NCBI GenBank assembly: GCA_007859835.1
Contig: SJPJ01000001.1
Coordinates: forward strand, 7,745,651-7,809,650
Length of the DNA: 64,000 nt
Direction: 5' to 3'
DNA from: Novipirellula herctigrandis
Lineage (GTDB): Bacteria; Planctomycetota; Planctomycetia; Pirellulales; Pirellulaceae
Both the position numbers and the translations under genes were made by a program. Each line of letters starts with the position of its first letter. Within the stretch, counting starts at the first letter, position 1. This document shows, in pieces, positions 8,603 to 17,606 of this stretch. Below the pieces are notes generated by a model. It was not told the DNA's origin, searched no databases, and saw only the letters and a program-made list of their open reading frames with translations.

Positions 8603-8640
8603 CTTCCCGTTTGATCACAGGCTTCCCGTTTGATCACAGG
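8603..8640. repeat. Perfect 19-bp tandem duplication
   Basis: The unit CTTCCCGTTTGATCACAGG occurs twice head to tail (8603-8621 and 8622-8640). No function is apparent. It is one of several similar duplications in this window. Confidence 0.9.
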
Positions 8641-8968
8641 GAGTGTGAACGCATTTGAACTCTGGTAGATCCGCTTGCGGCCGGCCTGGTTATCCGATCA
8701 AAAACATCAACGACGAAGACCAACGAACGAATTTTCCATTTCTATCTGACGGGTCGGTTGTGATTCGTATTTCAGAGCTTTCGTTTGATATTCGTTTGGC
8801 GGCCGGTACTTTTTTGGGAAAGGTTTGATCGATTTGCCGCGCGGCGGCGAGAAACGAGCTGGCAATTTCGATATACTGTTGACTCTAGCTGTGCCAAGGG
8901 GCCGAGGTTCCGCGACGCTTTGGGAGCAGCAACGCAAAAGGTTTTCAGTCTAGAGTGGGCTTGCGACA
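8641..8968. other. Upstream region of the WD40 gene, no gene seen
   Basis: No supported coding sequence. The stretch must hold the promoter of the WD40/LRR pair, but I cannot point to specific promoter boxes. Confidence 0.4.
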
Positions 8969-11900
8969 ATGTTCGATATTCGATGGCGATGCTGGATTGC
9001 GACGGCTTGTTTCCTGGTCTTTGCATCCGTTGACGCAAACGAAAACACAAAGACTGGGATACAAGTCAACGAGGTTGACGGCGTACCGACCGCGATTCGA
9101 CAAGTTGCCGCCAGTCGTGCCAAACACTGGGCCGATGTTACTTCCCTTAGTTATCACCCAAGCGGCGAGCTGTTGGTTTCTGGGGGCGATGACCAAGCAA
9201 TACGAATCTGGAAAAGCGACACGTTAACGCTGCTGGATCAAATTGAGTTTCTTCCCGGCTTAGTTCACAAAGTTGAGTTCCTCGGTGACGGAAGGATTGT
9301 CGTGATTCTGCACGACTCGAACGATGAGAAACTGTACATGACCTCTTGGTCCATCGTCTTGATTTTGGTGCCATCCGGGGATGAACTTGGTAACAGTCAT
9401 TGGCGCGAGCAATCACGCATCACAGGATTCGTAAAGCAGATCCAATCGGTTGCCGCGACGCCGGATGCAACGCGTCTGTTTTTGGATGACGGTTCACATG
9501 CGATTCATGTCTACAATCTCGAAAGCGACAAACCGATCTGGATCGACACGGTCCTGTTTCCCGGCTCGATACAGCATGGCTTTCGCGGATTCCCTCGTCG
9601 AAGAGGGTTCCCGTTCCCATTCACGCCCAGCGAAAATAGCCCGCTGCTGACACATATCAGTGGCCAGCCTTCGTTTCGCGACGGAGATCGCCCGTTAGCA
9701 CTTTCAGTTACCAATGATGGGGCGACCTTAATTGCATTGACTGACCGGCGGTTACGGACTTACCAAATCAGCCAGCTTCAAGAACCGGTTTCAGAAATTG
9801 ACGTGTCGGGCCAAGTGCTCGCCGTTGCTCAAGGATCGAAGTCGGTCGTGGTGGGTGACACTGCGGGGAAGCTGAGCGTCTTCAAATTGTCTGAGGATGG
9901 GAGTCTCTCTGACCGACCTGTAACGAAAACTATTGATTCTCGGGGTCTTTCCGAGGTGGCGATATCGGGCGATGGATCTCTTTTTGCAGCGAGCTCGGTC
10001 GCCAGCGCGAATTGCTTAGTCGCGGCATTCGCGAACGGAATGTTTGGAAGGGGATGGAAGTCGCTCGATTTAGGCCCAGGCGGCAAACCGCTCGGCATGG
10101 CTGACCAGCCGATCTATTGGCACTATCAATTGCACAACGAAACGCAAGGGCAGCTTCCGCTTGCCTTTCACCCCAACGGAACCACGATCGCGACAGTTAG
10201 ATCACGACGTCAGATTGCCACAACTTCTGTAGACGGAAGTTACCAGCTTTCCCTGCCACAGCAAGAATTGCCTGGCGACTCGATCGGCATCTGGGATGCG
10301 CCGAATCGTAATGTTTACTGGTTGGATGATAGTGAAACGTTATTGGTTGCCACTGACCTTGGCGGTGCGATGGTGAACACAAGAACGGGTAGTGTGTCAG
10401 GTATCACAGAGTCTGATTGCCCCGCCTTGAGCTCGGTCGATGGTTCGATCGTGTGGGGGGTCAAACGCAACGACGATGGACGAGTAAACCCATTTTTCAC
10501 GGACACGAAGTCTGGCAAGGTCAAGAATCTCGATCTTGGTTGGCTTGGGATTCAACAGAGGCTTCCCGTTACGATGAGTCCTGATGGAAAATACCTGGCT
10601 CAACTGAATTCGGACCAGTTGCAATTGGACTTGTTGGATCTGTCGACGGGAAAGCAAAGCTCTGTGCCGTTCCCGAACAAGTTGTCACGGTTGATTCAGT
10701 TTGACACGTCCAATCGTTTGTGGGCGATGTACTTGTCGCGTTCGAAGACCAATGGATCCCAGCACAATTTGGTCAGAGTCGATCTGAATGCTGGATTCGC
10801 TGCAAAGGTTGATACGTTGTATCAGGAGATCGCATCGGGCGCGAGTTTTGACGATGCCGCTATGTGGGTGAAGAAACCCGAGCTTGACCGCTTTACCGTT
10901 TCCCGCAATGGCGAGACGGTTGTGTATTGTGAACGAACGGGCAATTACAGGGTTCTGACAGACCCATCATCCCGCCGTTCTCGATGTTCTGTCGATGCCA
11001 TCCGTTGTATCAGTAACGATGGTCGGTTCTTCGTAACGCTGTCGAACGTGAATCTTGGATTCAGCTACGTCAGCATTGTGCTTTCCCAGACCGGCGAAAC
11101 GATTCAGTATTGGCGTTTACCCGGCGTCCTAACGGATCTTGACCTGTCGGTTGACGAAAGGTCCATTGCAACCGCCAACGCGAATGGTTCTCTGTCGATT
11201 CTTGGCTTGAAGGATAAATCCGCTTGGCCGGCAGTGAAGAGCGCCGAAGAAATGGAGGCTCAATCGAACGAAGAATTGCTCGCCGCAGAAAATTCGCTAA
11301 AAAAACTGAACGATGAATTTCAAATCATAGGCGATGCGTTTGAGGCGAGGCTTTCGGGAGCGACAAGCAAGGACGAGCAAACGCAGATCGAGTGCGACGA
11401 ACCCTACTCATCACACATCCTCGACCTGATTCAACTGGCAAAGCAGTATGAGGATACCGATGTCGAATACAAGGCGTTGCATCGAGCCATTGCAATGAAG
11501 CGAGTGACGCCGCCCCACGTGCCGGGCGCACCTTGGTCGCACAAACGCGGGGAATGGTATGAGGTCAGCAGCGAAGCCGATCGGCAGTTGACGGTCATTG
11601 CGAGGCTGGAATTTGCGAATCGCTTTATTGACGATCCCCGAACGGCGTCCGTGCTCCGCCCAGTGATTGAGTACTGGGTGACCAAGGAAACCAAGCGGGT
11701 GTTGCAGCATTCGTGGGAGCTGTCCCTTCGAAGCGAAGATGACAGCGTCATAGCGGCGGCCTTGTTGATCTTCTCGGAAGTCAACATGGGTGAGCAGCGG
11801 AAGTTTCTTTCGAGCGGACATCGCGTTACCGAACCCACCGAAGATCAGCTTCGCAAATCACGTTCAACGCTGCAACAAGTAATCCGCCAATACGGTGAAA

Positions 11901-11977
11901 TTGATATTCCAGGGGTTGGAAACGTCGGTGAAAAGGCAAAGACGCTGATTTTGGAACTCGACCAGGCAGGGCAGTGA
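8969..11977 (+). CDS. Exported WD40-repeat protein, 1002 residues
   Basis: An N-terminal signal peptide (residues 1-23, ending VFASVDAN) is followed by a long beta-propeller region. The clearest WD40 unit is at about residues 57-95 (LSYHPSGELLVSGGDDQAIR then IW). Weaker units recur with 'hhhSpDGphhA' strands up to about residue 750 (for example VTMSPDGKYLAQLN). The last 230 residues are helical and charged (EEMEAQSNEELLAAENSLKK), possibly a coiled coil or TPR-like scaffold. No catalytic motif is visible. It ends one base before the LRR gene. WD40 proteins of this type in planctomycetes are mostly uncharacterised scaffolds. Confidence 0.82.
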   Translation: MFDIRWRCWIATACFLVFASVDANENTKTGIQVNEVDGVPTAIRQVAASRAKHWADVTSLSYHPSGELLVSGGDDQAIRIWKSDTLTLLDQIEFLPGLVHKVEFLGDGRIVVILHDSNDEKLYMTSWSIVLILVPSGDELGNSHWREQSRITGFVKQIQSVAATPDATRLFLDDGSHAIHVYNLESDKPIWIDTVLFPGSIQHGFRGFPRRRGFPFPFTPSENSPLLTHISGQPSFRDGDRPLALSVTNDGATLIALTDRRLRTYQISQLQEPVSEIDVSGQVLAVAQGSKSVVVGDTAGKLSVFKLSEDGSLSDRPVTKTIDSRGLSEVAISGDGSLFAASSVASANCLVAAFANGMFGRGWKSLDLGPGGKPLGMADQPIYWHYQLHNETQGQLPLAFHPNGTTIATVRSRRQIATTSVDGSYQLSLPQQELPGDSIGIWDAPNRNVYWLDDSETLLVATDLGGAMVNTRTGSVSGITESDCPALSSVDGSIVWGVKRNDDGRVNPFFTDTKSGKVKNLDLGWLGIQQRLPVTMSPDGKYLAQLNSDQLQLDLLDLSTGKQSSVPFPNKLSRLIQFDTSNRLWAMYLSRSKTNGSQHNLVRVDLNAGFAAKVDTLYQEIASGASFDDAAMWVKKPELDRFTVSRNGETVVYCERTGNYRVLTDPSSRRSRCSVDAIRCISNDGRFFVTLSNVNLGFSYVSIVLSQTGETIQYWRLPGVLTDLDLSVDERSIATANANGSLSILGLKDKSAWPAVKSAEEMEAQSNEELLAAENSLKKLNDEFQIIGDAFEARLSGATSKDEQTQIECDEPYSSHILDLIQLAKQYEDTDVEYKALHRAIAMKRVTPPHVPGAPWSHKRGEWYEVSSEADRQLTVIARLEFANRFIDDPRTASVLRPVIEYWVTKETKRVLQHSWELSLRSEDDSVIAAALLIFSEVNMGEQRKFLSSGHRVTEPTEDQLRKSRSTLQQVIRQYGEIDIPGVGNVGEKAKTLILELDQAGQ

Positions 11978-11978
11978 A

Positions 11979-13103
11979 ATGGGACAAGACAAGTTAGATT
12001 TCAAGAACATGGGCTGGCGAGAATCCGCCGTGGTGGTCCTGGTCTTGATGGTTCCGGTCGCCGGTGGCGTTTGGTACTCCAGTGGGACCCCTACTCAGCG
12101 GACATCGAAATCTCGTTCATCGCCCCCTTCCAAGGAAACGACTGTCCTCGATCTGCGCACTGACGATCAAATCGATCAGGATGTAGCCATCGCCATGGAA
12201 TTGCCCAAGCTGAAAGGAATCGTCATGCGTGGGGCGGGAGTGACTCGTGAGCATATTCAGACTCTTTCACAGCATCCGTCTCTTAAGATGATCGTCCTTT
12301 GCGACACGGATTTGCACGATGTCGACCTTGGGCTCGATGACGGATCAGAGGTTGACGTGCAGTTCTGCGATCAAAAACCGATCAAACACCTCGAGCAAAT
12401 CCGGGCACGACTTGTGAAGCCTTATGGGAAGTCTTGGCTCATGAGTGGTCGCTATCCCGATATTGGGCGTTCACTTGTTCGAATGGCTAGTTTTCGAGAG
12501 GTTGAACGCGTTGACATGAGAAATTGTGTGGTCAGTCGCGAAACGGTGGAATCATGTCAGCGATTCGCAGGACTGAAAAACCTGTTTGTGGGATACGGAT
12601 TCGACGATTCCCAGGTGGAGTTATTGATGCCGATCAAGAGCCTTGAGCACCTCGACCTGTCGCAGTCCATGGTGACCGACCAGGGCATCAAGCATGTTGC
12701 CCAATTGCCGAAACTGAAAATTTTGACGCTTGGACCGAATATGGGCGACGAGTCGTTAAGGATTTTGGCGGGATGCCAAACCTTGGAAGTCCTCCATTGT
12801 GGATTTTCACAAGTAGGCGACGCAGGGATCGACGCTTTGGCAGAATCGAACTCAATTCGTGGCCTCGATCTAGGCGGTCGCCCCATCACGGGACGATCCC
12901 TTGATTCGCTCGGAAAGTATGCGAAGTTGCGAGACCTCGCCTTTTCTCATGACGAGAACATCGAATACGAAGACTATCAAAAACTCGCAAACATCCGAGA
13001 ACTCAAGCGACTTTACGCTCCCCTCCCGCAATCGATCCGCACGTCGCTTCAACGATCTAATCCTGGTCTTCAGGTAACCGTCCCCCTTCCTTTTGGTGGG
13101 TAA
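11979..13103 (+). CDS. Membrane-anchored leucine-rich-repeat protein
   Basis: A 374-residue protein with one N-terminal transmembrane segment (residues about 15-33) and an outward Ser/Thr-rich linker. From about residue 205 there are ribonuclease-inhibitor-like leucine-rich repeats, e.g. LEHLDLSQSMVTDQGIKHVA and LEVLHCGFSQVGDAGIDALA, with about 24 residues per unit. Its start lies one base after the stop of the WD40 gene, so coupling is likely. A WD40 plus LRR pair suggests a protein-interaction module at the cell envelope; the partner is unknown. Confidence 0.85.
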   Translation: MGQDKLDFKNMGWRESAVVVLVLMVPVAGGVWYSSGTPTQRTSKSRSSPPSKETTVLDLRTDDQIDQDVAIAMELPKLKGIVMRGAGVTREHIQTLSQHPSLKMIVLCDTDLHDVDLGLDDGSEVDVQFCDQKPIKHLEQIRARLVKPYGKSWLMSGRYPDIGRSLVRMASFREVERVDMRNCVVSRETVESCQRFAGLKNLFVGYGFDDSQVELLMPIKSLEHLDLSQSMVTDQGIKHVAQLPKLKILTLGPNMGDESLRILAGCQTLEVLHCGFSQVGDAGIDALAESNSIRGLDLGGRPITGRSLDSLGKYAKLRDLAFSHDENIEYEDYQKLANIRELKRLYAPLPQSIRTSLQRSNPGLQVTVPLPFGG

Positions 13104-13679
13104 AAGTTCGTGCAGGTAGGGAAGCGGCAATGCTGGGCGACTTCGAACCTAGGGAGCCTCAAACGCAGAGCGAGGAAGTAGAAACGAATCCAGGAGCCAA
13201 ATCGCAACGTCAAATCGGTTGAGGGCTAGATACTCGATCCGTTGCGGTTGTTGTCGATTGATCCAACTGGCAAGAATGATCAGCATCAACTGCCACGGGT
13301 GAAAAAACAAAACTCAGCGGCATCTCGGGCTCGGCAAATCCGAGACGATCATTGAAAGGTGACTGATTTGAAAAGTAGCCCTGATTAGATCACGAACGTG
13401 TTGAGTTCAAGGTCGTTCCGATCAGACTGGTTGGGAGAACTTTGTCGACTTGGGCTTGCTGTCATCTCGACGAAGATGTTTGGTACGCAATTACTTGAAA
13501 CCCTGCTTATTGCCGTGTCTAATGTTCGGCTGACTTATTTGACCTGACGCGGTGATCCTGGGCGATCGGGGCAAGATGGGTAGAAAGCAATGGGCGGAAC
13601 TTGCCAAGCGAATATTATGTACCGCTTGTGAAGGGTATAAGCACAGGGATGGAAAAACAAAAATACACAAAGATTCAAT
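13104..13679. other. 576-bp intergenic region, no gene recognised
   Basis: Both strands hold only short frames without motifs. The composition shifts to AT-rich towards the right end, next to the AT-rich monooxygenase gene, which marks a probable insertion boundary. Confidence 0.4.
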
Positions 13680-13967
13680 ATGTCGATTTCCAAGCTAATT
13701 ACTATAAAAGCAAAACTGAATAACGAACAGAATTTGCTCGAGCTACTTAAAGAGATGGTTGCCGAATCAAAGAAGGAAATGGGATGTCTTACATATGACC
13801 TCTATCAAGAAACACAAAACCCACGAGAGTTCTCACTCATGGAAACATGGGAGAGCAAAGAGGACCTGAAAGCCCATAAACAAAGTGAACATTTTAAATA
13901 TTTTGTTCTAAAAGCACCGGAGTTGATCGAAGATAAATCCTCTGTAGAGTTGATTCATCATGCGTAA
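13680..13967 (+). CDS. Antibiotic biosynthesis monooxygenase (ABM) domain protein
   Basis: A 95-residue single-domain protein of the YgiN/ABM fold, usually a cofactor-less dimeric quinol or aromatic monooxygenase. Typical features are the early KLITIKAKLNN strand, GCLTYDLYQETQNPREFSLM (about residues 35-54) and ETWESKEDLKAHKQSEHFK (about 55-73), with the conserved W and H. The gene is strikingly AT-rich in comparison with its neighbours, including AAA and ATT/ATA codons. This supports recent horizontal transfer. Substrate unknown. Confidence 0.88.
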   Translation: MSISKLITIKAKLNNEQNLLELLKEMVAESKKEMGCLTYDLYQETQNPREFSLMETWESKEDLKAHKQSEHFKYFVLKAPELIEDKSSVELIHHA

Positions 13968-14088
13968 TTCAACTCAACCTTTAAAAGCTAAGTGTTAAGC
14001 AAAATAGTCTCTAGCCATTCAGTTCAGCGGTCGCCGCTTCGTCACCGTTGACTTCAACCCGTTCAACACAATCAGCACGAATACAGAA

Positions 14089-15249
14089 ATGATCAATAGA
14101 TGGAATGAGGTCGAGGCGATTGCCTGCAAGGATCTTGTGGATTTGCGGGTGTATACATCGCGTTTACAAGGCGTCGAACCGGATTTGGTTCTGCATGGTG
14201 GTGGCAATACATCGGTGAAGGTGGGTGACACCCTTTATGTCAAGGGAAGTGGATGGAGTCTTGATACCATCGAGCGCCCCGGGTTCTCCCCGGTGAAAAT
14301 GGATGTGTTGTTGGCAATGGCAGAACTGGACCATCTCAGCGATAGTGAATTGGTTGCAGGTCAACGAGCGGCTTTGCTGGATGAGAAAGCGCCGAATCCC
14401 AGTATCGAAGCCGTTTTGCACGCACTCATTCCGTTCACTTTTGTAGACCACACACATGCCGATGCGGTTGCAACGATTTCAAACACGTCCGACGGGGAAG
14501 TCCGTTTCAATGAGATTTACGGTAAGCGTGTGCTGATTGTCCCGTATGTCATGCCTGGTTTTGAATTGGCCAAAACGATTCGCCGGATGACGCGGGATCT
14601 GAGCTGGGATACTATCGAAGGGCTCGTGTTGCTCAACCACGGTATCTTTACCTTTCATGCTGACGCGAAGGCAAGCTATGACAAGATGATAGAGCTGGTG
14701 GGCATGGCAGAAGCCTATTTGGAGGAACAAACAGTTGTACCCGAGACGGAGGACGTATCGGCTTTTCCACAGAAGGATGCGATTGCCCGACAAGCCTCGG
14801 AATTGCTTGCCTGTGAAGTCGTGCTCAAAGAGGTTCGAACGCCTTACGCGGTTGCGCTTTCAAAGATTGCGAATGTGGGTGACATCGTGCGCAAAGGTCA
14901 ATTAACTCCGGAGCATGTGATACGTACCAAACCCTTTCCGGTCATCATTGATCGCGACCCGGAAAAAGCGTTTCGAAGGTTCCAAAAAGATTACAGCGAG
15001 TATTTCCGATCGCATGAAAACGGCGAGATCATGCTCGACCCGTGTCCGCGTTATGCGATTATCCGAAATCATGGTTTGATTGCCATCGGTCGAAATGAAA
15101 AGGAGGCCGGCATCATCGCAGACATCATAGAGCACACGGCGAAGGCGATGGTTCAAGCTGAACAGCTGGGCGGTTGGCGTTCACTCGATGAAAAGGATGT
15201 CTTTGCAATCGAGTATTGGGAACTCGAGCAAGCCAAGCTCAAAGGCTAG
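14089..15249 (+). CDS. Class II aldolase/adducin family protein, rhamnulose-phosphate aldolase-like
   Basis: A 386-residue cytoplasmic protein. Family signatures are HGGGNTSVKVGDTLYVKGSG (about residues 36-55), the zinc-ligand motif HTHADAV (about 123) and LLNHGIFTF (about 182), plus a second histidine-glycine motif (IRNHGLIAIGRNEKEA, about 325). The arrangement resembles the aldolase half of the bifunctional rhamnulose-1-phosphate aldolase/dehydrogenase. The dehydrogenase half is absent and the frame closes cleanly, so this is a stand-alone form rather than an obvious truncation. It may act on L-rhamnulose phosphate or a related keto-sugar phosphate. Confidence 0.82.
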   Translation: MINRWNEVEAIACKDLVDLRVYTSRLQGVEPDLVLHGGGNTSVKVGDTLYVKGSGWSLDTIERPGFSPVKMDVLLAMAELDHLSDSELVAGQRAALLDEKAPNPSIEAVLHALIPFTFVDHTHADAVATISNTSDGEVRFNEIYGKRVLIVPYVMPGFELAKTIRRMTRDLSWDTIEGLVLLNHGIFTFHADAKASYDKMIELVGMAEAYLEEQTVVPETEDVSAFPQKDAIARQASELLACEVVLKEVRTPYAVALSKIANVGDIVRKGQLTPEHVIRTKPFPVIIDRDPEKAFRRFQKDYSEYFRSHENGEIMLDPCPRYAIIRNHGLIAIGRNEKEAGIIADIIEHTAKAMVQAEQLGGWRSLDEKDVFAIEYWELEQAKLKG

Positions 15250-15569
15250 GCAGTATTTTCACCCGCGCGGTCCAAAAACCTTGAGACCAGTTCACTCGGG
15301 GAATATCGATGCAAAGATTGATGATTCCAACTCAGATTTGAGAATGGTTGGTTAGAAATTGAACGCGTGTGGTCAAAAAAGTCGAACGAGCATTTAGGTC
15401 GGTGAAATCTGAGGTGGGTTTGTCATCTAAGGTCGAATTCTGGATCGAGATCGAACCCAGATTCAGCGATGCCGTTAAAAAGCTGGTTCAAAATGGCGGC
15501 ACCGCGCAACAGACTACAAACCGATTGTTTTGAGACCGGCGTGGTGATCGCAAATGAAAACCGGCCGAG
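15250..15569. other. Intergenic stretch without a supported gene
   Basis: No motif-bearing frame was found on either strand. It ends at the stop codon of the decayed transposase copy. Confidence 0.4.
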
Positions 15570-15790
15570 CTAAGCCGCGCGTCGGTACGGTCTAAGCAAG
15601 CCACCGAGGCGCTCTGTCGTTTCGATCTTGGCATCGATGTCAGGTGGTCGATCCATGGGCACGATCAGTTGGTCGCCCAAGCCCTGTGGGTTCTTTCAGT
15701 GTGATAATGAACCTTGGATCACGCGTTCGACGTGAGCCTGCAAGTTCGGTGAGCGAATAGGCGTTTTCTTGATCTTGCAGTTTGCAGATG
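15570..15790 (-). mobile_element. Second decayed copy of the integrase-core transposase
   Basis: The reverse strand reads RSPNLQAHVERVIQGSLSH, then HYHTER, then in a shifted frame GDQLIVPMDRPPDIDAKIET and TERLGGLLRPYRRAA followed by a stop. This aligns with the copy at 7520-7800 but lacks about 25 residues in the middle and carries a frameshift. It preserves the true C-terminus (LGGLL...RRAA, stop complement at 15570-15572), which is lost in the other copy. Confidence 0.75.
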
Positions 15791-16306
15791 TGAAAACGCC
15801 ATCGGGCGTCCGCGTTGCAATCGTATCGCTTGTTCGCCGTAGTAAGATGCTCTGACCGTGTTGGGAAGCTCCGCCATCGAAATCCTATCGCGTTGGCTTC
15901 ATCTTTGATTTGTAAACGGTACTCCCATTTGGCCGGTCGGCCTCCCGCACTGACATCGTGAACGCCGGGATGTTTTTCCCGCTGATCGACGCCGGTTGTG
16001 ACGGCGGCTTCCCGTTGCGGAATGTCGTCGCTGTGGGCAAGTAGAGAGAATTCGATCGGTAATCCGGCGATGCCTCTTAGTTCGGAGTCAACGCGTCACC
16101 CTTTCTGCACGGTTGAAATCTAGATAATGGGCATCTAGATCGAGGTTTCAATCGCCACTGTTGCTGCCAAGTTGGTACACTCGAACGCGCGATTGATGCG
16201 ACTCAGTCTTGGTTGGATCATTTCGTGTATTCGGTATGACAGACCGAATCGGATTCGCGGAGTCTCAAATTCGCAGTCCCCGAGTTTCAGAACAGAGGTT
16301 TCAATC
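15791..16306. other. Region with an unexplained open reverse frame
   Basis: On the reverse strand a frame of roughly 120 codons stays open from about 16085 to the transposase remnant, with protein-like composition (IEFSLLAHSDDIPQREAAVT near its start), but it has no start codon and no family I know. It may be the tail of a broken gene. The right part must hold the promoter of the esterase gene. Confidence 0.35.
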
Positions 16307-17590
16307 ATGGGTGCGGACACCAATTTCAAACGAATCTGCCTGACATTACTGATTGCCGCGGTCCTCTTTTCTCCTTTGAGTTCTTATGCCTGCGGCGAGA
16401 GGAAGCCTTTACGAGTTTATATCCTCGTCGGTCAATCAAACATGGTCGGGACGGGGGCGATCTCGACGATCGATTATATTGGTGATGATCCAGCGACGGC
16501 TTCGTTGCACAAGAGCATGCTAAATGAAGATGGCAACCCCAAGACTTGTGAACGCGTTTGGATCTCATCGCTCAATGGCAAATATCGCACCTACGGTGGC
16601 GAGGGTTTTGGAAGACTTTCGGCGGGCTACGGTCTGCGTCGCGAGGATCCCACCACGCATGGTGATTGCATTGGCCCAGAGTACACTTTTGGGATCACCA
16701 TGGAGCAGCACGATGACGGTCCAATACTGATCATCAAAACGGCCTGGGGCGGAAAAAGCCTTCATCTCGAGTACCGATCGCCGAGCGCCGGCGAATATCA
16801 GTTGCCGGACGAATTGGTCGAAAAATTTCGGGACAAGGGAGTCTTGGAAGCGAAACAAGCAGAGGTCCAGGAATACTCTGGCAAGTATTACCGCTACATG
16901 ATTGAGCACGTGAAGAAGGTTCTCGGCGATATCAACCGTGTTTGTCCGGATTATGATCCGGAGGCAGAATATGAACTCGCTGGATTTGTCTGGTTTCAGG
17001 GGTGGAATGACTACGCAGCGACCGCGCAATACCCTCCGTCCGACGGAGACGAGCAGTTTGCTTCTTACAGTGATTTGCTGTGCCACTTCATTCGCGATGT
17101 CCGGAAAGATCTGAAGGCACCGGAGCTTCCGTTTGTAATCGGAGTGATCGGCGTCAACGGCAATCACACTCCCGGGCTCTTTTCTGGGCCAGTAAATGCT
17201 CAAGAAAAGATGGAACGTTTGCGTTTGGCCATGGCGGCCCCGGCTCAACTCCCCGAGTTCAAAGATTCCGTCGTGGCAGTTCCCACAGCGCCATTTTGGG
17301 ACGACAAATTAGGAGCTCTTGGGATGAAGCAGCTCAAGATCCAGCGAATGAGGACAAGCCTCTACAAGAAATCCAAGTCTTCTCCCAATGCCGATGGCTC
17401 CATGAGCCCAGCGGACATCAAGAAGTTCATGGAAGATTACAATGTCGAGGTCTTTACCCCTGAAGAACTCGCATTGAAAGAACGCGCGTCGGGTTCTGGC
17501 GGATTTGTGCACTACTACGGCAGTGCCAAGTTCCACGCGCAAGCGGGACGGGCCTTTGCGGAAGCTTTGTTGAAACAACAGTCTCAGTGA
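16307..17590 (+). CDS. Secreted SASA-domain carbohydrate esterase
   Basis: A 427-residue protein with a signal peptide (residues about 1-26, ending SSYACG). It belongs to the sialate O-acetylesterase-like (SASA, DUF303) superfamily of SGNH hydrolases. The nucleophile block is VYILVGQSNMVGTG (about residues 32-45). GGKS at about 148 and VWFQGWND at about 228 match later blocks of the fold. ATG 16307 is chosen because it places the signal peptide at the N-terminus; upstream in-frame codons do not. It lies 16 bp before a sulfatase, so both likely share a transcript and act on the same decorated polysaccharide, the esterase removing acyl groups. Confidence 0.85.
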   Translation: MGADTNFKRICLTLLIAAVLFSPLSSYACGERKPLRVYILVGQSNMVGTGAISTIDYIGDDPATASLHKSMLNEDGNPKTCERVWISSLNGKYRTYGGEGFGRLSAGYGLRREDPTTHGDCIGPEYTFGITMEQHDDGPILIIKTAWGGKSLHLEYRSPSAGEYQLPDELVEKFRDKGVLEAKQAEVQEYSGKYYRYMIEHVKKVLGDINRVCPDYDPEAEYELAGFVWFQGWNDYAATAQYPPSDGDEQFASYSDLLCHFIRDVRKDLKAPELPFVIGVIGVNGNHTPGLFSGPVNAQEKMERLRLAMAAPAQLPEFKDSVVAVPTAPFWDDKLGALGMKQLKIQRMRTSLYKKSKSSPNADGSMSPADIKKFMEDYNVEVFTPEELALKERASGSGGFVHYYGSAKFHAQAGRAFAEALLKQQSQ

Positions 17591-17606
17591 AAGAAGTGGA
17601 CATTTA

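Noticed and set aside
11411-11838. Overlapping reverse frames inside the WD40 gene
   Set aside because: No ribosome binding site or motif, and fully antisense to the WD40 protein.
13950-14080. Integron attC site after the AT-rich ABM gene (ATTCAAC and GTTAAGC-like boxes)
   Set aside because: The boxes are only about 40 bp apart and poorly complementary; a real attC needs two paired box sets over at least about 57 bp. No integron integrase is intact nearby.
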